A DNA stretch of 31,824 nt, taken from positions 1-31,824 of IMG/VR virus record IMGVR_UViG_3300035438_000054; one strand, written 5' to 3'. The translations under genes were made by a program, and so were the position numbers. The stretch comes from a virus. Positions 16,296-21,208 of this stretch are shown piece by piece. The notes under the pieces were generated by a model. That model was not told the DNA's origin, did not search any database, and worked only from the letters and a program-made list of their open reading frames with translations. Position 1 is the first letter of the stretch. Each line of letters starts with the position of its first letter.

Positions 16296-16351
16296 GAGGG
16301 GAAAACTGCTCGTCTGCAAGCTAGGAAAATCCTTTGCACAGCTCTCCCCTC
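16296..16351 (-). promoter_or_regulatory. nested stem-loop in the leader of the winged-helix gene
   Basis: The 88-base gap between two - strand genes can fold into nested stems: GAGGGGA (16296-16302) with TCCCCTC (16345-16351), TGCAA (16315-16319) with TTGCA (16334-16338), and AGGA (16323-16326) with TCCT (16330-16333). All arms are perfect. The helix ends about 18 bases upstream of the start codon at 16277. There is no T-run beside it, so an intrinsic terminator is unlikely; a leader RNA structure or protein-binding site is more plausible. Confidence 0.45.
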
Positions 16352-16365
16352 GGGTTTATATTAAC

Positions 16366-16608
16366 TTAAAAGGGCATTGATTCGTCATCAAAGCCAGTAG
16401 CCTTAGACCTCTCAGAAGGCTTGGCTTTATATTCTTCTTTAGGAGATACTGCTAACCCCATGAATTTGCCTGACTTTCCTTCTTTTACCCATGCTGATAG
16501 CCAATAGTCTTTGCCATCAACAGTTATGTTCCCTTTGTAATTTGGAGACCTTTCGTTTTCAATTTTATCATTCTTGAACAAAACGCCAGAATTATCTTTT
16601 TTTTCCAT
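16366..16608 (-). CDS. small protein with SSB-like acidic C-terminal tip
   Basis: 80 residues: a charged start (MEKKDNSGVLFKN), a compact beta-type core (SPNYKGNITVDGKDYWLSAW, VKEGKSGKFMGLAVSPKEEY), a flexible linker and the tail TGFDDESMPF. The core resembles short OB-type phage proteins in which 'y.G.i.idGkeywl.aW.k..k.G.~~l.l' recurs; the tail resembles the acidic tip of single-stranded DNA-binding proteins (DDDIPF). It lies directly after an annealing protein gene, with one base between them, as SSBs often do. The ribosome-binding site is TAAGGAGCTGTAA. SSB function is an inference from the tail and context. Confidence 0.6.
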   Translation of the reverse strand: MEKKDNSGVLFKNDKIENERSPNYKGNITVDGKDYWLSAWVKEGKSGKFMGLAVSPKEEYKAKPSERSKATGFDDESMPF

Positions 16609-17217
16609 TTACAGCTCCTTAGCCTTTTTTAATGATGAACGCACTTTGCTTGGCAGAAGTGTCCAGAGGGCAATTTTTTGTTCCCCGTCTAGGTTCTGCT
16701 CTTCCAATTTTACCCAAGCTGCCTTGGGATCACCCTGTTCGCAAGTAGCAATGAGTTCCATTGCTAATTCCTCTAGGTATCGTAATTCCTCGATGGGAAT
16801 GTTATCTTGTGCGCCTTGAGTAGGTGTAATCACTACTGATCTGCCCTCTTCAGGCAAGTCTTCACCCGCAAAAATGTATAGCCCGAGTCCATGTAGTGCC
16901 AAGGCTTTGGTCATACAACGCATGATGGCTGTGTTTACCGCAAAAGCATCGGGAGTAGGGATGGCCTTGTTTCTGTAGTCCATCACAGGCAATTGACAGG
17001 TCATTGGTTTGCCAAACATGGTAGCAGTAACGAACACCATTGCCGTGCCGTTGATGTCCATGAAACACTTGTCGCCAAACATCTCTACTTTGTAGGTGGC
17101 AGTAGGATCAGCTTTAAGAGCCTCTGCCCATGCCCATGCCCATGATAGGTAGGTCAGGTTGTTTTTCTTCTCTGTATGAGAATTGACATCTTTTTTAAGT
17201 AATGCTTCTATTGACAT
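16609..17217 (-). CDS. single-strand annealing protein, DUF1071/Sak-like
   Basis: 202 residues. The N-terminal part (NLTYLSWAWAWAEALKADPT, ATYKVEMFGDKCFMDINGTA) is characteristic of the DUF1071 family of phage annealing proteins, followed by FVTATMFGKPMTCQLPVMD and NTAIMRCMTKALALHGLGLY, also family-typical. The C-terminus is charged and helical. Such proteins bind single-stranded DNA ends and drive annealing-type recombination during replication. The ribosome-binding site is AAAGGAGTTAAT. The small SSB-like gene follows immediately. A nuclease partner is not obvious in block B; RusA and HNH genes are in block C. Confidence 0.85.
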   Translation of the reverse strand: MSIEALLKKDVNSHTEKKNNLTYLSWAWAWAEALKADPTATYKVEMFGDKCFMDINGTAMVFVTATMFGKPMTCQLPVMDYRNKAIPTPDAFAVNTAIMRCMTKALALHGLGLYIFAGEDLPEEGRSVVITPTQGAQDNIPIEELRYLEELAMELIATCEQGDPKAAWVKLEEQNLDGEQKIALWTLLPSKVRSSLKKAKEL

Positions 17218-17218
17218 A

Positions 17219-17407
17219 TTAACTCCTTTGATTTTCGTTTAACTCTTGTTGAATAATCTCTTTTTGTTGTTCAGGATATAAATCCTTGAACTCGATAAAG
17301 TCTGCTTCTTGGCAGCAAACTATTTTATCCCCTTTGATTGTCAAACAATAGGGGCAGTAGTGTATGTCTGAGAACTCTGACACATAGGTTTGGAATAGTG
17401 TCTTCAT
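17219..17407 (-). CDS. small Cys-motif hypothetical protein
   Basis: 62 residues. It has CPYC early (IHYCPYCLTIKGDKIVCCQE), which with the CC pair could bind one zinc ion, and a Gln/Glu-rich amphipathic end (KDLYPEQQKEIIQQELNEN). ATG 17407 overlaps the upstream stop by one base (TAATG), so it is translationally coupled. The next start is two bases after its stop. No family is known to me; a small zinc-finger adaptor or DNA-binding role is possible. Confidence 0.6.
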   Translation of the reverse strand: MKTLFQTYVSEFSDIHYCPYCLTIKGDKIVCCQEADFIEFKDLYPEQQKEIIQQELNENQRS

Positions 17408-17610
17408 TAGTGGAAACTTTCATAAGCCATTGTCCACAGAACATCACCCGCCAGATCGGTGAGCTTATTCAACTCATCTTCTGTCAATGGTGTTCCATCT
17501 TCGTAGCATCCACCTGAAAAGTAGGCATCAGAGAAGTCTGGGAAGTCTCTGCTATCTACTCCATCTACTTCTAGGTCTACAACCTTTTTTCCATTAAGAA
17601 TCGGCATCAT
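17407..17610 (-). CDS. conserved acidic phage protein
   Basis: 67 residues, very acidic: GKKVVDLEVDGVDSRDFPDF, then SDAYFSGGCYEDGTPLTEDE and LNKLTDLAGDVLWTMAYESF. The pattern 'V.dlev.gId..DyPDf.DAy...a.~.dGt.Lt..El..l' is recurrent in many phages, so the gene is real even though its role is unknown. ATG 17610 overlaps the preceding stop (ATGA). The strong negative charge is reminiscent of DNA-mimic or adaptor proteins, but that is only a suggestion. Confidence 0.68.
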   Translation of the reverse strand: MMPILNGKKVVDLEVDGVDSRDFPDFSDAYFSGGCYEDGTPLTEDELNKLTDLAGDVLWTMAYESFH

Positions 17611-17810
17611 TCGCCCCTTGCTTTGAGCATTGCATCTGCCATTAAGTAGGCTTGCGCTGACACAAGTTCAGGGGTATTGCCATCAGAAATGCTTTTAAAC
17701 ACATGACCTGATGACACAAAAGATGCCGCAAAGTAGTCACGCAAGGTCATGCCTTTAAATGGTTCACCCCATCCATTAAAGCCTTCATTGGGAAATGCTG
17801 GTTCGTTCAT
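17607..17810 (-). CDS. first gene of block B: small conserved phage protein
   Basis: 67 residues. I place the start at ATG 17810 (MNEPAFPNEGFNGWGEPFKG), preceded by AATAGGAGTGAAT; an earlier start at 17858 would add 16 residues without a ribosome-binding site. The core MTLRDYFAASFVSSGH and the end AQAYLMADAMLKARGE match a frequent small-protein pattern in phages of proteobacteria ('GmtlRDyfAa.al......~~...a..aY..ADaML.aR'). It is the promoter-proximal gene of the - strand operon. Function unknown. Confidence 0.72.
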   Translation of the reverse strand: MNEPAFPNEGFNGWGEPFKGMTLRDYFAASFVSSGHVFKSISDGNTPELVSAQAYLMADAMLKARGE

Positions 17811-17942
17811 ATTCACTCCTATTGGTTTATTAAAATGTGGGTTTTTTGTTGCCCACACCCATAATGTGCCACAGGTTTTATAGGAAATCTCTAGGGATAA
17901 ACCCTAATAGACAAGCATAAAAACAACAGTAGTATTCTGAGT
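17811..17942. promoter_or_regulatory. divergent promoter region with a TAGGG/CCCTA dyad
   Basis: 132 bases separate the - strand block B and the + strand block C. In the middle is a perfect dyad, TAGGGATAAACCCTA (17892-17906). On the + strand the A-rich CATAAA near 17915 could be a -10 element; on the - strand TATAAA near 17880 could be another. In both directions the dyad falls about where a -35 element would be, so it could be a shared operator or activator site. The promoter elements are weak matches; the dyad itself is clear. Confidence 0.5.
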
Positions 17943-18122
17943 ATGAAAACTGAAATACTTGAAAAAAGATGCGCTGAAGCCTTGCTTGGGTACTCTCAAA
18001 CAATGGCAGATGCTTACACAACCGAACCAGAGGACTTTGATGCGGCTGTTACTGCTTTGCTTGCTAGAACATTAGAACTTCATCTCAACCGAACAATCAA
18101 CCTGGAAAACCTTTACAAATGA
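17943..18122 (+). CDS. 59-residue helical protein, first gene of block C
   Basis: ATG 17943 to TGA 18120-18122, the stop overlapping the next ATG (ATGA). The product is mostly helical (MKTEILEKRCAEALLGYSQT, then DFDAAVTALLARTLELHLNR), with no membrane segment. No good Shine-Dalgarno lies before the start, so it may be read from a near-leaderless message off the divergent promoter. The coupling to the next gene supports translation. No known family. Confidence 0.55.
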   Translation: MKTEILEKRCAEALLGYSQTMADAYTTEPEDFDAAVTALLARTLELHLNRTINLENLYK

Positions 18123-18481
18123 CCCAAGAAGCAGTTATCAGAGCATTGCAAAATGGCCCACTTACTTCCTATCAAATAGAGGATTTGACGGGCATACCAA
18201 GATTGTCTATTGCAGCTTGTTGCACAAAGATGAGCTATAAAAAGAAACTAAAAATCGGAAAAGTTAAGATGGGTAGGTCTTGGGTTTCTCAGTACACCCT
18301 AGCACCGCATATGATTGAGGCTGAAAAGGTAGAAGAACCTCGTGATCTGCTAAACCCGTTTGACATCAGAAACGCTAAAGGTATCTTCACTAAGGCTGAA
18401 TATGCTTCTATGAACAACCAAGCTGTTCGTTTGTTTGGCAGAAAACCAACAAATGAAATAACCAACAATCAATTTATTTGA
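18119..18481 (+). CDS. winged-helix regulator-like protein
   Basis: 120 residues. Residues ~1-60 fit a winged helix: TQEAVIRALQNGPLTSYQIE, DLTGIPRLSIAACCTKMSYK, KKLKIGKVKMGRSWVSQYTL. The 'v..aL..gp.ts.qi.~.tgi....v......m...~~l~i....~g~~.~.~y.l' arrangement is common for phage early regulators. A short C-terminal part (KGIFTKAEYASMNNQAVRLF) may mediate contacts. It lies just upstream of the replication protein gene and could act on that gene or on the divergent promoter. Confidence 0.7.
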   Translation: MTQEAVIRALQNGPLTSYQIEDLTGIPRLSIAACCTKMSYKKKLKIGKVKMGRSWVSQYTLAPHMIEAEKVEEPRDLLNPFDIRNAKGIFTKAEYASMNNQAVRLFGRKPTNEITNNQFI

Positions 18482-18591
18482 TACAATGTTTTGAAACACG
18501 GCTAGGCAGGGAGTAATTATCCTGCCGAAAAGAGTTATCCCTTCTCCTGCCGCAGTTTCTTCTTTAAGGGTGTTTAAAAAGCGGAAAATTT
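18482..18591 (+). repeat. non-coding gap with repeated CCTGCC/TTATCC elements before the replication gene
   Basis: The 110-base gap holds GGCAGG (18505-18510) that can pair with either of two direct repeats of TCCTGCCG (18520-18527 and 18545-18552), and two TTATCC hexamers (18517-18522, 18535-18540) in direct orientation 18 bases apart. TTATCC is the first part of a DnaA box (TTATCCACA), but the rest does not match. The layout could be a switchable leader hairpin or a replication-related site. No gene is seen in it. Confidence 0.4.
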
Positions 18592-19434
18592 ATGCACTTT
18601 TACAAGTTTCACATTGGTGACTACATGAGTCACACTCGCCATCTTTCTTTACTGGAAGACCTGGCATACAGAAGACTTTTAGACTTCTATTTTCTCCATG
18701 AACAACCCATAAAACATCGAGATGCTGCTCGTCAGATCGGCATGAGGGAGCATGAAGAGGATGTTTTAACAGTACTTAATGAGTTCTTTTTGTCCACAGA
18801 TAATGGTTTTGTAAACCCAAGGGCAAACAAGGAAATTGAAGAATATAAGGCTCATCAGGGTACTTCTGCTTATGGTGCGTTCATCAGGGACAACCAAAGT
18901 CTTAAGTCTGTTGTTCAAAAAGATGTTTATATTCAACACTTTACGAATGGAACACTAGACACATACATCAATACACTGAGGACACAAGATGTACCCATCA
19001 TGTCCACATCATCGATACACGATGCAACCAATAACCATAAACCACTAACCACTAACCATAAACCAAAGAGAGAGAACGCAACTATCGTTGCTTGTCCTTC
19101 AGATGTTTCTCAGCAAGTTTGGGATGATTGGGTTACTTTGCGTAAGTCCAAGAAAGCCCCGATTACTAAAACAGTTCTTGATGGGGCAATAGTTGAAGCC
19201 AAAAAACTAGGCTGGACACTTGAGCAGTTTTTGATTGAATGGTGCAATCGTAGCAGCCAAGGTCTAAAAGCAGAGTGGATTGTTAAACCAAACCCTGCCG
19301 ACAAAGTAAGGCTCACTGTTGCGCCAAGTAATGAGCCTGACCCTCAACTTTTGAAAATAATAGAAGATGCAAAGAAGGCTGCACCAATGCCAGACTTTGT
19401 TCGTCAGTTTGCTAAACAAGTGAAAAAAGCATGA
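18592..19434 (+). CDS. replication initiation protein, DUF1376-type
   Basis: 280 residues. The N-terminus (MHFYKFHIGDYMSHTRHLSL, LEDLAYRRLLDFYFLHEQPI) is the DUF1376/YdaU-type domain found in phage replication proteins. Residues ~130-165 are a low-complexity linker (ATNNHKPLTTNHKP) whose DNA is a run of iteron-like repeats. The C-terminal part (VWDDWVTLRKSKKAPITKTV, GWTLEQFLIEWCNRSSQGLK, AEWI) is a typical helical partner-binding domain. By analogy with lambda O, the protein may bind repeats inside its own gene and recruit the host helicase. No helicase or primase gene is seen in the window. Confidence 0.82.
   Translation: MHFYKFHIGDYMSHTRHLSLLEDLAYRRLLDFYFLHEQPIKHRDAARQIGMREHEEDVLTVLNEFFLSTDNGFVNPRANKEIEEYKAHQGTSAYGAFIRDNQSLKSVVQKDVYIQHFTNGTLDTYINTLRTQDVPIMSTSSIHDATNNHKPLTTNHKPKRENATIVACPSDVSQQVWDDWVTLRKSKKAPITKTVLDGAIVEAKKLGWTLEQFLIEWCNRSSQGLKAEWIVKPNPADKVRLTVAPSNEPDPQLLKIIEDAKKAAPMPDFVRQFAKQVKKA
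19032..19065 (+). repeat. iteron-like direct repeats inside the replication gene
   Basis: The 13-base sequence TAACCATAAACCA occurs at 19032-19044 and again at 19053-19065, a 21-base period. Between them CTAACCA is repeated in tandem (19045-19051, 19052-19058). The stretch encodes the hydrophilic linker of the replication protein. This matches the lambda-like design in which the origin sits in the linker part of the initiator gene. Confidence 0.6.
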
Positions 19435-19538
19435 ACTACTTTGAAGCCATGAGACTGCTAGACAAGGTGCGTGAAGGCGTACCTTACCCACTTCACCTGA
19501 TAAACCAAGCCCTAGAGCTTACTGGTGACTTGGACTAG
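19431..19538 (+). CDS. 35-residue conserved phage peptide
   Basis: ATG 19431 overlaps the stop of the replication gene (ATGA); TAG at 19536-19538. The product is MNYFEAMRLLDKVREGVPYP followed by LHLINQALELTGDLD. I recall the same short protein ('MNY.EA.rLLd.vk.g.p.....IN.ALelTGD') in many phages, typically beside replication genes, so it is likely real despite its size. Helical, no motif. The stop codon lies in a TAGGG-type dyad. Confidence 0.7.
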   Translation: MNYFEAMRLLDKVREGVPYPLHLINQALELTGDLD

Positions 19539-19550
19539 GGTATATACCTA
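19536..19550. promoter_or_regulatory. imperfect TAGGG dyad at a gene border
   Basis: TAGGGTATATACCTA (19536-19550) is a near-palindrome around GTATATAC. It overlaps the stop of the 35-residue gene and reaches the first base of the next start codon. Its shape matches the dyads at 17892 and 22018. Possible operator or leader element. Confidence 0.35.
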
Positions 19551-19762
19551 TGGCATACAGTAGAAAAAACATCTCTAATGCAGGAGACAGAGTTGTCCTA
19601 GAGAAAGCCGAAGCAAGGGAGATATACCGAACTTGGCAATCTCTGAGAGACAATGATTTTGTTCGTGCCAGGCTTGAGCGTTGCGAAAAGGTCTATGGAT
19701 CAGGAGCAAGAGATCGAGTCAGGTTTTATATGCGTCAAATGAAAGAAGGACAAATTGAATGA
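19550..19762 (+). CDS. 70-residue basic hypothetical protein
   Basis: ATG 19550; the product is charged and helical (AYSRKNISNAGDRVVLEKAE, AREIYRTWQSLRDNDFVRAR, then GSGARDRVRFYMRQMKEGQ). The 'l....g.~.r......m' end recurs in small phage proteins near DNA-modification genes. Its TGA (19760-19762) overlaps the ATG of the +1 frame at 19759, not the methyltransferase start, which matters for interpreting that locus. AGGG about nine bases before the start is the only ribosome-binding candidate. Function unknown. Confidence 0.62.
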   Translation: MAYSRKNISNAGDRVVLEKAEAREIYRTWQSLRDNDFVRARLERCEKVYGSGARDRVRFYMRQMKEGQIE

Positions 19763-20783
19763 GTTGGCTTTATTCGCAGGTGCTGGTGGAGGCATTCTTG
19801 GAGGACATCTCCTTGGATGGAGAACAGTCTGTGCAGTCGAGTGGGAGCAATACCCCGCAAGCGTACTGTGCGCCCGACAAAATGACGGGCTTCTCCCGCC
19901 TTTCCCGATTTGGGATGACGTTCAAACCTTTGACGGAAAGCCGTGGAGAGGAATTGTTGACGTTGTATCTGGCGGCTTTCCATGCCAAGACATCTCAGCC
20001 GCAGGGCGAGGCGCAGGGATTGATGGAGAACGAAGCGGAATGTGGGGAGAAATGGCGAGGATCATTCACGAAGTACGACCAGGTTTCGTGTTCGTGGAAA
20101 ACTCACCAATGCTCACTTCTCGGGGACTTGGACGAGTTCTCGGAGACTTGGCCGCAATGGGGTTTGATGCGAAATGGGGAGTGTTGGGAGCAGCAGACGT
20201 TGGCGCAAACCATCAGAGGGACAGAATTTGGATTGTCGCCAAACAACGAAACATTCTTTCACACGCCTTGCACAACGGGGTTGGACGGTGGCAGCAACAG
20301 CAGAAAAGCACTCAAAAAACGTCTTTTGCCAACACCAGATGCCAGTCAGAGAGGCCCTACAAAGGATTACAACCCACAAGCCAAATCTCAATCGGGGAGG
20401 ACGCTTCAATCGTTTGCGGCAAAGTTTCCGACTCCAACAACAATGGACACAATTACAAGAAGTCGAGAGAGTTATTTGCGAGTACAGAACAGACCGAGAC
20501 AAGGGAAGATGTTAACAAAATTAGCAGACATAATTCATTGGCCAACACCTCAAGCCTCGGACAATCGGGACAGGGGCAACATGAGCAACCCGTCAGTCCA
20601 GAGGCGTGTGGCAATTGGCAAGCAAATATCATTGAGTCAATCGGTTCATCCGACTTCTGGACAACTGAACCCAACGTGGGTCGAGTGGTTGATGGGATGG
20701 CCTCTAGAGTGGACAGACTTAAAGCCATTGGTAATGGACAAGTCCCCTTGTGTGCAGCAACCGCATGGAGAATCCTAAAATGA
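19755..20783 (+). CDS. DNA (cytosine-5) methyltransferase
   Basis: 342 residues from TTG 19755. C5-methyltransferase motifs are in order: motif I LFAGAGGGILGG (residues 6-17), motif IV GGFPCQ with catalytic Cys77, motif VI ENS (115-117, ENV in most families), motif VIII QRDRIWIV (154-161), and motifs IX/X ending in VDRLKAIGNGQVP (319-331). The region ~165-300 is polar and low in family signal, with ANT/SDS repeats, and would hold the target-recognition part. It would methylate phage DNA to evade host restriction; the target is unknown. No cognate restriction nuclease is obvious. A second long frame covers almost the whole gene. AAGGA lies four bases before the TTG. Confidence 0.88.
   Translation: MNELALFAGAGGGILGGHLLGWRTVCAVEWEQYPASVLCARQNDGLLPPFPIWDDVQTFDGKPWRGIVDVVSGGFPCQDISAAGRGAGIDGERSGMWGEMARIIHEVRPGFVFVENSPMLTSRGLGRVLGDLAAMGFDAKWGVLGAADVGANHQRDRIWIVAKQRNILSHALHNGVGRWQQQQKSTQKTSFANTRCQSERPYKGLQPTSQISIGEDASIVCGKVSDSNNNGHNYKKSRELFASTEQTETREDVNKISRHNSLANTSSLGQSGQGQHEQPVSPEACGNWQANIIESIGSSDFWTTEPNVGRVVDGMASRVDRLKAIGNGQVPLCAATAWRILK
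19759..20778 (+). CDS. overprinted PTP-repeat protein, +1 frame of the methyltransferase gene
   Basis: 339 codons without a stop, one base out of phase with the methyltransferase and ending five bases before it. ATG 19759 sits in ATGA with the upstream stop and has AAGGA eight bases before it, a better start than the methyltransferase's TTG. The product contains SRFGMTFKPLTESRGEELLT (49-68), SETWPQWGLMRNGECW (128-143), three aromatic/Leu-PTP motifs (LPTPDAS 190-196, FPTPTTMD 223-230, WPTPQASD 261-268) and LNPTWVEWLMGWPLEWTDL (303-321). I recall separate phage proteins with these same landmarks, usually beside or overlapping such methyltransferases and without known function. It could be a partner or specificity factor. 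Confidence 0.65.
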   Translation: MSWLYSQVLVEAFLEDISLDGEQSVQSSGSNTPQAYCAPDKMTGFSRLSRFGMTFKPLTESRGEELLTLYLAAFHAKTSQPQGEAQGLMENEAECGEKWRGSFTKYDQVSCSWKTHQCSLLGDLDEFSETWPQWGLMRNGECWEQQTLAQTIRGTEFGLSPNNETFFHTPCTTGLDGGSNSRKALKKRLLPTPDASQRGPTKDYNPQAKSQSGRTLQSFAAKFPTPTTMDTITRSRESYLRVQNRPRQGKMLTKLADIIHWPTPQASDNRDRGNMSNPSVQRRVAIGKQISLSQSVHPTSGQLNPTWVEWLMGWPLEWTDLKPLVMDKSPCVQQPHGES

Positions 20784-21208
20784 CATTTATGGTGAATTTC
20801 AAAGTAGACGCTAACCCTGTTGGAAAACAAAGGGCTAGATACGTCAAGAGGGGAAACTTTGTGCAAACTTACACCCCTGAAAAGACAAGAACCTATGAGA
20901 CTTTAATCAGGGATTCTGCAATCGAGGCAATGGGTAGCTCAGAAGCCCTAGAAACCCCTGTTAGCCTTTATCTTTATATTCGAGTGCCAATCCCCAAGTC
21001 ATGCACTAAAAAGCGGTTAGAAGCCATTGATAACGGGTCAGAGAAGCCAACAAAGAAGCCTGACGCAAGCAATATCCTCAAGAGCGTAGAAGATGGCATG
21101 AACGGGGTTGTTTACCATGACGACTCGCAGATCATAAACATCCACGTTACGAAGGTTTATTCGAGTCTGCCAGGTGTTGATATTTGCGTTAAGGAGTGTT
21201 TGGAATGA
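20780..21208 (+). CDS. RusA-like Holliday junction resolvase
   Basis: 142 residues from ATG 20780, which overlaps the methyltransferase stop (ATGA) and follows GGAGAA; an ATG 30 bases upstream is inside the previous gene. RusA-family features: ANPVGKQRARYVKRG, then KPDASNILKSVEDGMNGVVY followed by HDDSQI. In E. coli RusA the pattern is DxDN...DA...DD; here Asp95 and the later acidic residues are kept, but the second Asp of the first pair is Ser97. RusA resolves four-way junctions from recombination or replication. It sits between DNA-modification and PP-loop genes in the replication block. Confidence 0.85.
   Translation: MTFMVNFKVDANPVGKQRARYVKRGNFVQTYTPEKTRTYETLIRDSAIEAMGSSEALETPVSLYLYIRVPIPKSCTKKRLEAIDNGSEKPTKKPDASNILKSVEDGMNGVVYHDDSQIINIHVTKVYSSLPGVDICVKECLE

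Noticed and set aside
15123-17810. Block B as a lysogeny module
   Set aside because: There is no integrase, no CI-like repressor with cleavage domain and no attachment site; the winged-helix protein alone does not support lysogeny.
18482-18591. Possible tRNA or other stable RNA in the gap
   Set aside because: No cloverleaf, no T-arm GTTC consensus and no CCA-like end; only simple inverted repeats are present.
19032-19065. Short spaced repeats considered as a CRISPR array
   Set aside because: Only two 13-base copies with an 8-base gap, inside a coding gene; no array structure.
20113-20502. 129-codon - strand frame inside the methyltransferase locus
   Set aside because: No start signal, no recognisable motif, and it crosses the strongest coding region on the other strand; unlike the +1 frame it shows no family-like landmarks.
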